Shown here: in pieces, positions 1-7,548 of the stretch
How the letters are laid out: every line of letters starts with the position of its first letter
Position numbering within the stretch: the first letter of the stretch is position 1
Origin: Fodinicurvata sediminis DSM 21159
GTDB lineage: Bacteria > Pseudomonadota > Alphaproteobacteria > Kiloniellales > DSM-21159
DNA: 64,000 nucleotides
Assembly: GCF_000420625.1 (NCBI RefSeq)
Contig: NZ_ATVH01000017.1
Coordinates: 124,001-188,000, forward strand
Reading direction: 5' to 3'
Program-made: the position numbers and the translations under genes
The notes under the pieces: generated by a model
What the model saw: the letters and a program-made list of their open reading frames with translations, nothing else
Told to the model about the DNA's origin: nothing
The model's database searches: none

Positions 1-1
1 T

Positions 2-74
2 ATCGTCAAAACCATTTAATATCAGACAATTAGGTTTGCGAGATTATTGCCAGTGATCGTCAAGGTATCGTCAA
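2..74. repeat. Three copies of ATCGTCAA
   Basis: The octamer ATCGTCAA occurs at 2-9, 56-63 and 67-74; the last two are spaced by one helical turn (11 bp). The segment is A/T-rich and carries no gene. Direct repeats of this kind can be integrase arm sites, iterons or regulator sites, but nothing here decides between these. It lies at the left edge of the window, so further copies may be cut off. Confidence 0.4.
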
Positions 75-170
75 GTTGCCGTCCGCCTGGTCTCTGCCCA
101 CAGGCTTGCCCTTGCCTACCTGCCCGCCAGTATTGGTAGATCAGCCTAGGGGCATCCATCTCCCTCACCC

Positions 171-238
171 CCAGGCGCGCGGGTCCTTCCTAGGGGATAT
201 CCCTTGTACGGGACCCGCAGCCGCGCCGCTTCGCCAGA
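171..238. repeat. 68-bp direct repeat, copy 1
   Basis: This block is repeated, with scattered substitutions, at 460-527 (offset 289 bp). Shared landmarks are GGCGCGCGGGTCCTTCC, CTTGTACGGG and CCGCAGCCGC. Neither copy lies in a convincing gene. It is probably what remains of a duplicated gene segment downstream of the primase copies. Confidence 0.55.
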
Positions 239-459
239 CTCTCAGGGCTGAGAAGTCCTTAACAGAGTTAACATCTGGGGTCTTGGCTTAACCGTCTGCT
301 TAACACTGCAGCTGTCACGGGCAGTGAGCCGGGGTGCCATGAGTGGTCGGACGATCTGGAAGCTTCGGCGATCGGTGCGGTTGAGCCTGCCTGCCTTGCC
401 CTGCTGGCAAGACCAGGCTTGAGGTAATGCGATGGAGTGAGGGAATAGGCTTCTCGGCC

Positions 460-527
460 CCTGGCGCGCGGGTCCTTCCAAAGGGTGTCCCTCTTGTACG
501 GGCACCGCAGCCGCAGAAATTCGCCAG
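460..527. repeat. 68-bp direct repeat, copy 2
   Basis: Second copy of the block at 171-238. Read on the minus strand it gives an Arg/Gly-rich stretch that is broken by a stop in the other copy, which fits decay from a once-coding sequence. The 300-odd bases around it hold no supported gene. Confidence 0.55.
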
Positions 528-679
528 CTGCAACAGCCACGTTTGATGCAACGGCGGTCCTTGCGCAACAGTGCAACAGTGGGGATCTGTGCCTGTTCAA
601 GGGTGCGCTCAACCTGTCTGACACCTTCGGTTTGAACTATCGTGAGCTTCCGGATAGCTGTCCCGGAATCACACTTCCC

Positions 680-1117
680 TTCCGGATCGCCGTCCAGGCA
701 GAGCAGAACCTCTTGCACTTCCTTGGGCAGGACCAAGGCGCGCATGCCACCAGTGGAAAGTGCAGCCCAGGTGGGCAGGTCGGGATCCGCACTCATGACG
801 GACAGGGCCGTTTCGATGCCCTCAGCCAGAGCCAGTCTCGCGCCTGCCGGTGCCAGTCGGACAGCCCCGGCCTTGATCGGCCCCAACGTCATCTTGGTTT
901 CCGGGACCGGGGCCTTGCCGCCGTCCGGAGACAGGAAGGTTCGATGGACCGCGACCAGGTGGAAGCTGTTGCCGTCCGGGGCCAGCCGCTGAACAGCGGA
1001 TATCATCGCCGGGAAGTGTTGCCCGCTGGGGCCGTGCTTCGCCCTGGGGTGAAAGCGCAGCGCCGGGGGTAGAGGATCCACGGTGATTCCCCGGCTGCGC
1101 AGATAGCGTTCCGGCAA
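680..1117 (-). pseudogene. Internally deleted, truncated copy of the Toprim primase
   Basis: On the minus strand this is near-identical to residues about 146-289 of the intact primase at 1589-2572, including the Toprim motifs EGIETA and CLDGDPEG. Its first codons match the primase start (the MPER equivalent, beginning at a TTG) and then jump straight to RYLRSRG, so about 140 N-terminal codons are missing. After CLDGDPEG the reading frame runs on into about 150 residues of unrelated sequence (to about 242). The domain that replaces the zinc finger and the C-terminal end are therefore both lost. It is most likely a dead tandem duplicate. Confidence 0.75.
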
Positions 1118-1120
1118 GAT

Positions 1121-1275
1121 GGTCTCAGGCTCCCGGTTCCTTCAGCCGCACGTTTGCGCGGCTACCATTCGCCGGGAAGAAGACACCCCCAGCGCACGCG
1201 GTGGCCTTCCTCCTGGAGGCGGTGTCCGGGCTCAAGGCCTGCGCGTTCGCCTTCCGAGTCCCCGTCCTGGCAAGG
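1121..1275 (-). pseudogene. Fused remnants of the XRE regulator 3' end and primase 3' end
   Basis: Bases 1121-1185 match the last codons of the small HTH gene (compare 2573-2640: GGTCTCAGGC, CCGGTTCCTTCAGCCGCACG). They are joined directly to bases 1190-1275, which match the 3' part of the primase gene (compare 1645-1735: GCACGCGG, GGCCTTC, GAAGCGGTGTCCGG). The order shows a module duplication (HTH plus primase) followed by deletion between copies. No open frame survives. Confidence 0.65.
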
Positions 1276-1588
1276 CAGAGCCTCTCACCTTCTGGTGAGG
1301 GACCAGGGCGCCTGTGTGATTGATAGAGCGTGCCGACCAGGTGGACAGGGTGGCATCAGGAAGCGCACTCCACGGGGATGAGCACCCAAGGCCCATGGAT
1401 ACAGCAATGAGCGGGGATGGCCTGCCTGTCGATCGAGCGTTTATCCGGAGCCAATGTCTGGCCATGGCCCTTGGTCTTGCCGGGCCTGAAGTGGGCCGGG
1501 TCAGCCGGACAGTGCGGCGCGTCTGTCAGCTCTCCTGCCTGGCCATGCAGCGTCCAGGGATCGAGAACACGCCCGCCTGATTGTTCTC
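1276..1588. other. Non-coding remnant region between primase copies
   Basis: I see no gene here. It lies downstream (3') of the intact primase and upstream of the fused remnants. Short open frames exist on both strands, but none has a ribosome binding site or a recognisable product. It probably consists of decayed sequence from the duplicated module. Confidence 0.4.
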
Positions 1589-2572
1589 CTAACCGGCCCG
1601 GCCCAAGAGCACGTCATTGAAGTCGCGGCCTTCAGGGGGTCTGGCCAGGCGCACGCGGCGGCCTTCTTCCTGGAAGCGGTGTCCGGCCTCGAGGCCTGCG
1701 CGTTCACCTTCCGGATCGCCGTCCAGGCAGAGCAGGACCTTTTGCACCTCCTGGGGCAGGACCAGGGCGCGCATGCCACCGGTGGAAAGTGCAGCCCAGG
1801 TGGGCAGGTCGGGATCCGCGCTCATGACGGACAGAGCCGTTTCGATGCCCTCAGCCAGCGCCAGTCTCTCGCCTGCCGGTGCCAGTCGGACGGCCCCGGC
1901 CTTGATCGGCCCCAGCGTCATCTTGGTTTCCGGGACTGGAGCCTTGCCGCCGTCCGAAGACAGGAAGGTTCGATGGACCGCGACCAGGTGGAAGCTCTTG
2001 CCGTCCGGGGCCAGGCGCTGGACGGCGGATATCATCGCCGGGAAGTGTTGCCCGCTGGGGCCGTGCTTCGCCCTGGGGTGAAAGCGCAGCGTTGGGGGCA
2101 GCGGATCCACGGTGATTCCCCGGCTGCGCAGATAGCGTTCCGCAAGGGTGCCCTGTATCGGTTCGGCAGAGGCCCAGAGCTGGCGCGCCCATTCCCGCGT
2201 CTTGCCGCTGGTGTCCTGGTCTGTCTTCTGCCTGGGCTTGGGCGGTGCCGTCTTGCGGGGCGCGTCCTCATCGCTGAGCCCCAGCCAGGCCAAGGCCCAC
2301 CGGCAGGCCTCTGCGGTATCGCAGCCCTGGGCAGCGCGTACCAGGTCCAGGGCGTCCCCGCTCTCACCGCTGGCGAAGTCCGACCAGACGCCCGCTCTTC
2401 CGCCCGTCAGGTGGACGCCAAGGGATTTTCCGGCTTCCCCTTGCGGGGATCCTGCACGCCATTCCGGTCCCTCCCGGCGGCCGCCGGGCAGAAGATCGGC
2501 GCAGAGCTGTTCAATCCTGTCTGAGAGAAGGTCGGAAAGTTCGCCTGCCGAATAGCGGTGCCGCTCCGGCAT
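1589..2572 (-). CDS. Toprim-domain DNA primase-like protein
   Basis: A 327-residue protein of the mobile-element primase type. An N-terminal region (about 36-82) resembles a CHC2 zinc-binding fold with the WSDFASGESGDALDL signature but without the cysteine/histidine ligands. A Toprim domain follows at about 230-320, with the acidic motifs EGIETA (Glu241) and LDGD (Asp284, Asp286) that bind metal in primases. It ends in RDFNDVLLG, the usual close of this family. It likely primes replication of the island together with the ATPase at 7549-9189. Its start lies four bases beyond the stop of the HTH gene at 2577-2819, so the two are probably co-transcribed. Two decayed copies lie just downstream. 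The family call is firm; the actual substrate is inferred. Confidence 0.8.
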   Translation of the reverse strand: MPERHRYSAGELSDLLSDRIEQLCADLLPGGRREGPEWRAGSPQGEAGKSLGVHLTGGRAGVWSDFASGESGDALDLVRAAQGCDTAEACRWALAWLGLSDEDAPRKTAPPKPRQKTDQDTSGKTREWARQLWASAEPIQGTLAERYLRSRGITVDPLPPTLRFHPRAKHGPSGQHFPAMISAVQRLAPDGKSFHLVAVHRTFLSSDGGKAPVPETKMTLGPIKAGAVRLAPAGERLALAEGIETALSVMSADPDLPTWAALSTGGMRALVLPQEVQKVLLCLDGDPEGERAGLEAGHRFQEEGRRVRLARPPEGRDFNDVLLGRAG

Positions 2573-2576
2573 GGTC

Positions 2577-2819
2577 TCAGGCCCCCGGTTCCTTCAGCCG
2601 CACGCCGGCGCCCCCGCCATTCTCCGGGATGAAGACAACGCCCGCGTCCTCAAGGGCACGGCGTATGTCATCAACAGTGCGCGCCCTGAGCTCTTCCCCT
2701 CTCTCAAATCTGGAAATGGTGTCGGAAGAAACCTTGGCTGCCGATGCCAAATCACGAACGCCCCACCCCAGAGCAACGCGGGCCATGCGGCATTGAACCG
2801 GATGAAAATTCGTTACCAC
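2577..2819 (-). CDS. Small XRE-family (HTH) transcriptional regulator
   Basis: An 80-residue protein made almost entirely of a Cro/CI-type helix-turn-helix (residues about 8-62). The helices VRDLASAAKVSSDTISRFERGE and the following TVDDIRRALEDAGVVFI are typical of XRE repressors with a short C-terminal beta strand. It is transcribed away from the small-gene run that starts at 2901 and leads into the primase gene. A perfect 9-bp inverted repeat in the divergent promoter region is the obvious operator candidate. It probably sets the on/off state of the island. A 3' fragment of a second copy survives at 1121-1185. Confidence 0.8.
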   Translation of the reverse strand: MVTNFHPVQCRMARVALGWGVRDLASAAKVSSDTISRFERGEELRARTVDDIRRALEDAGVVFIPENGGGAGVRLKEPGA

Positions 2820-2846
2820 GTTACGATTTCCTTTGATAATCCTGAT

Positions 2847-2885
2847 TTGTCCTGATATCGTAGCACCATTACGAATTCAGGACAA
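2847..2885. promoter_or_regulatory. Inverted-repeat operator candidate in the divergent promoter region
   Basis: TTGTCCTGA at 2847-2855 is repeated as its exact reverse complement TCAGGACAA at 2877-2885, centre-to-centre 30 bp (about three helical turns). A direct half copy, TCCTGAT, sits immediately before it at 2840-2846. The site lies between the start of the XRE regulator (minus) and the first small gene (plus, 2901), where autoregulation would act. Binding is inferred. Confidence 0.5.
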
Positions 2886-2900
2886 CGCAAGGAACTACCG

Positions 2901-3161
2901 ATGAACCGCAGCACACTCCGCCTGGTCATGAAGAAAGCCTGGGGCCGCGCCCGCAAGCTTCAGGTCCTGAACGGTGGTTCGGTGGTGCGCTTCCTGAGCA
3001 TCGCCCTGAAAGAAGCCTGGGCCGAACTGAAGGCCGATCCCGTTCACCAGATGGCCCTGACCATGATGAGCGAAGCCAAGCGCCGCCGCCGTGAGGGTGT
3101 GCCCCTGGCCACCATGGGCCGCAACAGCCACGCCGCTGCCTACTTCTCCGCCTGCTGGTGA
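2901..3161 (+). CDS. Small basic hypothetical protein
   Basis: An 86-residue protein, not recognised. The N-terminal half is strongly basic (KKAWGRARKLQ) and the middle is helical (SVVRFLSIALKEAWAELK), ending in SHAAAYFSACW. It has a good ribosome binding site (AAGGA about 8 bases before the ATG) and is the first gene rightward from the XRE operator region. Size, charge and position suggest a small DNA-associated or anti-host factor of a mobile element, but this is inference only. Confidence 0.55.
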   Translation: MNRSTLRLVMKKAWGRARKLQVLNGGSVVRFLSIALKEAWAELKADPVHQMALTMMSEAKRRRREGVPLATMGRNSHAAAYFSACW

Positions 3162-3203
3162 GCCCAGGAGGCGGGATCCAACACTGCTGCAAGAGAGGAT
3201 CCC

Positions 3204-3485
3204 ATGCCCAAGATCCACGACCCGGAAGAGCGCCAGGCCACCCTGAATGACCTGCGCCTGGAAATCGAGAATGCCCAGCGCATTGCGTCAGGCATTGGCG
3301 CCCTGGCCCGGAAGCTGGCCAGGGAAGGAAGGTCCGGTGCCCCGGAGGCTGTCCTGCTGGAAGCCGGGGCCGAACAGATTGCCGAGAGTACAGGCTATGC
3401 CCTGAACATGCTGTCCGATCTGCAGGAACCTTCGAGCAAGGTTCGTCCCTTCGGGCCGGTCGGCACGCGATCGGAACACTCCTGA
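3204..3485 (+). CDS. Small helical hypothetical protein
   Basis: A 93-residue protein, not recognised. It begins MPKIHDPEERQATLNDLRLEIENA and looks all-helical, with an amphipathic, possibly coiled-coil first half (10-45). GAGAGG precedes the ATG. It follows the 2901 gene by 42 bases and precedes the S24-like gene by 40 bases, so the three probably form one transcript. No signal peptide or membrane segment is seen. Confidence 0.55.
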   Translation: MPKIHDPEERQATLNDLRLEIENAQRIASGIGALARKLAREGRSGAPEAVLLEAGAEQIAESTGYALNMLSDLQEPSSKVRPFGPVGTRSEHS

Positions 3486-3525
3486 CCCGTCTTCCCACCG
3501 CAACCGCAATCCAAGGAAGTCCCTC

Positions 3526-4056
3526 ATGAAGACCTTATTGAACTATGACTATGACCAGGCCAGCGGAGAGCTGCTGCCAGAGCATGCCGCCTGCATCTAT
3601 CCGGAAAGCCTGCATGAAGCCTATCCGACCTATGGTGCCCTGCCCAAGGGGTGCGGCCTGTTGCCGGTTCCGGATGATCGCATGGAGCCGATCCTTTATC
3701 AGGGGGATCAGGCCGTGATCGACTATATGGACCGCAGCTTTGTGAGCGGGGAAATTTTCCTCCTGGTCAGCCGTCACGCCCCGAAGCTGTGGGAGGTGCG
3801 GCAGGTCCCGGAAGACCGCGCCCGAAACATTGGCGGGACAGGCCCCTATGTGACCATGCATGCCTTCAACCGCCCCCGCAGTGAGCGTGAATTCCATGCC
3901 TGGCGTGCATCGGGCAAGATGCTGCGCACCGCTGATGGCCCCCTGGGCCTGGAGCACTGGCAGGAATACTGCATCGGACGCTTGCTGGGGCGGTATCAGC
4001 CCCCACGTGAAGCAGCGATGTACGGATGGAAGTTGCCCGGCGCCCATCGCCAGTGA
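3526..4056 (+). CDS. S24/LexA-fold-like protein lacking the catalytic serine
   Basis: A 176-residue protein. Residues 46-82 (PVPDDRMEPILYQGDQAVID and onward) follow the pattern of the S24 autopeptidase core of LexA/CI repressors, where the motif is G-D-S-M-x-P followed by G-D. The nucleophilic serine is replaced by Arg52, so self-cleavage by the usual mechanism is not expected. There is no N-terminal HTH. AAGGAAG precedes the ATG. It could be a cleavage-dead decoy or partner of a repressor, or an unrelated protein that shares the fold. The C-terminal half (100-176) is not recognised. The fold call is moderate; function is unknown. Confidence 0.6.
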   Translation: MKTLLNYDYDQASGELLPEHAACIYPESLHEAYPTYGALPKGCGLLPVPDDRMEPILYQGDQAVIDYMDRSFVSGEIFLLVSRHAPKLWEVRQVPEDRARNIGGTGPYVTMHAFNRPRSEREFHAWRASGKMLRTADGPLGLEHWQEYCIGRLLGRYQPPREAAMYGWKLPGAHRQ

Positions 4057-4341
4057 CGCACGGCAGGGCCTTAACGAGGGCAGAGCTGGGGAATCACCCT
4101 GGCCACCTTCCAAGGTCCTTCAGCCTGCCGGCATGGGCCGGGGCCTGCCCGTCCTGGCGGTCACAGAAACCGGCCCATTTCGGACTTGGCTGACCCCCCT
4201 GCACCTGCCTAGACTTCTCAACACGGCTTGCAAGAGCAGCAGCCAGACAGGCGGCGCGGACCAGGGTGGCCACCCTTATGCCTTGACCCCACGCAAGGCC
4301 CCGCGCCGCCGCTACTGCAGCGTGGGGACGTGGGGATAATC

Positions 4342-6063
4342 ATGACCTTGATGCACGAGGATACTGCGTACACGGCCTACCGGGGTGTTCCCTGGGCAGA
4401 GGCGCCTTTGTTCTATGCGTCGTCTGAGTGTTTGGAAAACTACGTCATGGCCGAGGGTGATGCGGCCAAGCAAATAGCTTATGCAGAGTTGCGTTCGGCT
4501 TTATGGCGCAAGCTATTCCCTAAACCCGATCGAGGACAACCGGCGCAACTGGTGGTCTATGGCCGTTTCTATTCCAGTGCTCACACCTTACAGAATGTGC
4601 GCCCTGAATTCCTAATGGATGATCAGGGCAATTCCCTGGTTGATGAAAAGACAGGCCGTCTTCTGTTGGGACTGGAGGGTCAGCCTTGCGCAGAGGGCTT
4701 GCTTGTGTGCCCAGGTGCAGCCTGGGCACGTGCAACAAATGGTCCTGAGCCGAACGACACTTACATGCCAGACCTGGTCTCACAGTTGCGTTTATGGGGG
4801 GATGCAAGAGAGCGGTCTCTGATTTGGAATGATGGCGCCAAGGACCTTCGTCAACAGAGCCTGAATGCAGCACTAACCATGCTGAGAGAGGGCAGGGTTC
4901 GACTTGAGGGGAGCGAATTCACACCAGATGTCCTCGAGCTTTTCGACTTCAAGCCTCTGCCGTCTGATCTATTGCTGTCAGTCCTGAACAGCTATCTGGA
5001 AGGTCCGCCCCGCGATCTTTATGCAATGCTATTGCACCATTTGGGAGGTTGGGGAAGCTTGAGATTGCTGCCGGTTTATCTTGCAGATCCGGAAGAGACA
5101 GAAGTTGATGCCAGGCTTTTACCTCGCTTCAAGTCCCACCCGGAAGACGCTGGACTGTCGTGGTTGCAGACTTATAGCAATCTCGTGAATGTTGAATTGT
5201 GGCATCAGCTCGACGATTTAGAGGAAGCTTTCTGGAAGCTCAGGCACCGTTACTCGGGAGCACTTCCTCTATGGGTGGACCTCGATAACAAACAGTTCAC
5301 CTCGCCTCCCTGGCAACGTTTGAGCGCAGGTGTGCGTGAGCCCACAGTGCGCGGTGAGAGAATCCTCTCGGATCTTAACCGCGTCTATCTGGACTTCGAT
5401 CCTGTGGAAGTAGATTGGGCGTCACAGTTCAATGCCGAATGGATCGAACTGGAAAAGAAGAGAGACGGCATCTGGAAGCAGTTGGAAAGGGAGCTTCTTT
5501 CCCTGCTGGACCGGGGTGTATTGGAATCCTGGGCCTATCTAGAAGACTATGCGGATCCACGCTCGCTCAGTTCCGAGGACCTGAAAGAGGCTCAACTCGC
5601 CAGGGACCCAAGCGAAGATCCGCTACAAGATGGCGATGATGATGATTGGTATCTCTCCGATGGTACGCTTGCCAAGCAGATCCGGTTCCGACTGACCGAG
5701 AAAGCCAAAGCAACACGACGTGGCCGCCGTAAAGGAGATACTAAAGAGAGAGTGGAATCCATCACCAGACGCCTTTCCTCTGTCCTAGCAAATATGCTGG
5801 AGACCAGACCTGAAGTCCGAACCATGACATTACAGAGCATCACTCAAGAGCTGCTATTAGAACACAAGGAGTTCGGTGAATACTGGGCCCCATCAACCTT
5901 TGAGAAAAAGGTTTCAGATCTTCTTAAAAGGGAACCCGCCCAGAAAACGTGGGAGCCACAGGATAAAGATGCAGGCAAGGATATCGAGAGAGACAAGGGG
6001 CGTGCCAATGAAGACAGCCAGCTACCTGGAGCATCGTCTGCAACTGGTTCAGCCAAGCCCTAG
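4342..6063 (+). CDS. Large protein of unknown function carried on the island
   Basis: A 573-residue protein I do not recognise. I chose the ATG at 4342 because GGGG lies 7-10 bases before it; the open frame extends 38 codons further upstream, but that part reads like non-coding sequence. The protein is acidic, Trp- and Leu-rich, and predicted soluble, with no membrane segment or signal peptide. It ends in a charged region: an Asp run near residue 430, a basic stretch about 455-475 (TRRGRRKGDTKERVES), a helical segment, and a polar tail. Codon use and base composition are less G/C-biased than the neighbours, suggesting recent arrival. It sits between the small regulatory genes and the excisionase-like gene, the usual position for satellite cargo (anti-phage or interference functions). 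That role is inference. Confidence 0.7.
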   Translation: MTLMHEDTAYTAYRGVPWAEAPLFYASSECLENYVMAEGDAAKQIAYAELRSALWRKLFPKPDRGQPAQLVVYGRFYSSAHTLQNVRPEFLMDDQGNSLVDEKTGRLLLGLEGQPCAEGLLVCPGAAWARATNGPEPNDTYMPDLVSQLRLWGDARERSLIWNDGAKDLRQQSLNAALTMLREGRVRLEGSEFTPDVLELFDFKPLPSDLLLSVLNSYLEGPPRDLYAMLLHHLGGWGSLRLLPVYLADPEETEVDARLLPRFKSHPEDAGLSWLQTYSNLVNVELWHQLDDLEEAFWKLRHRYSGALPLWVDLDNKQFTSPPWQRLSAGVREPTVRGERILSDLNRVYLDFDPVEVDWASQFNAEWIELEKKRDGIWKQLERELLSLLDRGVLESWAYLEDYADPRSLSSEDLKEAQLARDPSEDPLQDGDDDDWYLSDGTLAKQIRFRLTEKAKATRRGRRKGDTKERVESITRRLSSVLANMLETRPEVRTMTLQSITQELLLEHKEFGEYWAPSTFEKKVSDLLKREPAQKTWEPQDKDAGKDIERDKGRANEDSQLPGASSATGSAKP

Positions 6064-6208
6064 GTTTTGGCTCATGCCAGTCTGTCGAGCAACCGCCCTT
6101 GTTAAAAGACCAGTTAACTTTGAAAAAGAAAATCTCTGAAATTCTTTCCTCTTCCAGCAACAGCTAACACACGGAAAGCTGACCTTCAGAAGGTATGGAG
6201 GTCAGCAA

Positions 6209-6598
6209 ATGCCAAGCACGGAAACCCCTGCCCCTTGCAGGGATGTAACTGAAGCCACGGAAACCTTTCTGAATGCCCTCACACGCCGGGACAGTGGGGG
6301 CGTGGTTCGGCTCTCTCCTGAGCTTGCAGCCAGCCTGTCAGCTCTGAACATTGAGCCGCACCACATCGCCGCCCTGGCGGTTGACCCGGCTTATCTGGAC
6401 AGCGCCATAAACGAACAGGAGGCCGCCGCCCTTCTGGGGGTGGAGGTCCCTACCTTGCGCCGCTGGCGCCAGGCCGGGGACGGCCCGCCCTTCATGCATA
6501 TCGGCCGCCTGGTTCGCTATCGCCGGGCGGACCTGGTGGCCTGGATGCGCAGCTGCCGCATGCGCCATGGCAAGGTTCCGCTCGAGGAGGGCGCGTAA
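6209..6598 (+). CDS. AlpA/excisionase-like MerR-type HTH protein
   Basis: A 129-residue protein. The C-terminal half (about 66-115) is a winged helix-turn-helix of the excisionase/HTH_17 kind: INEQEAAALLGVEVPTLRRW, then a wing and IGRLVRYRRADLVAWM. Proteins with this domain act as excisionases or as activators of satellite and prophage genes (AlpA-like). The first 65 residues are an extra domain that I do not recognise. GGAGG lies about 7 bases before the ATG. The next gene starts two bases after its stop, so they are coupled. Confidence 0.75.
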   Translation: MPSTETPAPCRDVTEATETFLNALTRRDSGGVVRLSPELAASLSALNIEPHHIAALAVDPAYLDSAINEQEAAALLGVEVPTLRRWRQAGDGPPFMHIGRLVRYRRADLVAWMRSCRMRHGKVPLEEGA

Positions 6599-6600
6599 CC

Positions 6601-7062
6601 ATGCGCTCAAGTCTGCCCTCATCCCTGCTGGCGGCCTGCACTCCTGAGATAGGGTTCTGTCCCTGTCAGAGCCTGCACCTGGCGCATGACTTCGGACGCC
6701 ACGAGGCAGCGGCGATCGATGACCTCAGGCGCGGTCAGGTTGGCGAATGGGATGGCCTGCCCCTCTTCGCGGCCCTGGTGATCCGGCGGCGCTTTTCCTT
6801 CTACGGTCTGGAGCTGCCCACACTGCAGCGGATCTATGCCGGAACCTATGCCGTTCTGCCTTGCCCCAGCACCGGGGCGGGCCTGGTGCTTCATCGCCTG
6901 GCCAACTGCATCCGGCGCCGTGGTGAGCTTCCCGGAAACTACGGCCCTGTGTCCAGTCGCTGCCCGCGTGCAGGTACGCCCCAGACCTATGCACTTGCCC
7001 TGGAAGATCCCGGCCTGCGCATGCGCAGGGCCGCAATGGGAAAGGAGGACTTCTATGCCTGA
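6601..7062 (+). CDS. Hypothetical protein downstream of the excisionase-like gene
   Basis: A 153-residue protein, not recognised. Its start is two bases after the stop of the excisionase-like gene, with GAGGAGGG inside that gene's last codons as a ribosome binding site. It overlaps the next gene by eight bases. The middle contains a hydrophobic/basic stretch (LFAALVIRRRFSFYGLELPTLQ). The four cysteines in the first 35 residues and in the C-terminal half do not form a clear metal site. Tight coupling supports its being real. Confidence 0.5.
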   Translation: MRSSLPSSLLAACTPEIGFCPCQSLHLAHDFGRHEAAAIDDLRRGQVGEWDGLPLFAALVIRRRFSFYGLELPTLQRIYAGTYAVLPCPSTGAGLVLHRLANCIRRRGELPGNYGPVSSRCPRAGTPQTYALALEDPGLRMRRAAMGKEDFYA

Positions 7063-7546
7063 TCGCCATGAGAAAAGCTTTGGAGCCGAGCTGGCCAGTC
7101 GTGTCCGGAATGGTGTTCTGGAATGGGATGACTGCCTCTGTGGCACCAGGCGAGCAAAGAGGGATTGGCCCAAGCTGACCGAGCATGAAAAGCCCCATCT
7201 CTTCTTTACTGGCTTGGATGGAGTTACGAAAGATGGTTCGCCGCGCTTGCGAGTCCTGATTGTGAAGCGGCTGTTTCGCTGCACAAAAGGGCACGTTCAT
7301 GAGGCGCGAAAAGCCGTATCCCTCTGCCCCTTTGGTCCAAGCCCTAACTGTATACTCGCCCATGGCGTGCCGCCGGAATGGAAGGACGGTGAGCCTTTGG
7401 GCGCGCGTACGCCTCACTGCACTGGACCCTTGGCCACTTCATACACCCTGGTGCCGTTGTCAGGTCCGCCCGCGCCGCCGTCTAAGATGCTGCCTGATCT
7501 TCAGCCATGTCCAGGTGCAGACGATCCCCGCCGGATCCGGACGTAA
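7055..7546 (+). CDS. Hypothetical protein upstream of the replication ATPase
   Basis: A 163-residue open frame starting MPDRHEKSFGAELASR, with a strong Shine-Dalgarno (AAAGGAGG) about six bases before the ATG, and ending two bases before the ATPase start chosen here. I recognise no family. The N-terminal 85 residues look like a normal soluble protein; the C-terminal part is rich in Pro, Gly and Cys and reads less like a folded domain, so a frameshift or a shorter gene is possible. Its position in a coupled run argues for expression. Confidence 0.45.
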   Translation: MPDRHEKSFGAELASRVRNGVLEWDDCLCGTRRAKRDWPKLTEHEKPHLFFTGLDGVTKDGSPRLRVLIVKRLFRCTKGHVHEARKAVSLCPFGPSPNCILAHGVPPEWKDGEPLGARTPHCTGPLATSYTLVPLSGPPAPPSKMLPDLQPCPGADDPRRIRT

Positions 7547-7548
7547 GC

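Noticed and set aside
4228-4341. Longer start for the 573-residue protein
   Set aside because: The extra 38 codons are Pro/Arg/Gln-rich and lie in G/C-rich non-coding sequence; the ATG at 4342 has a proper ribosome site.
6619-7417. Minus-strand open frames of 221 and 230 codons in the island
   Set aside because: They oppose a coupled run of plus-strand genes with good ribosome sites and resemble no family.
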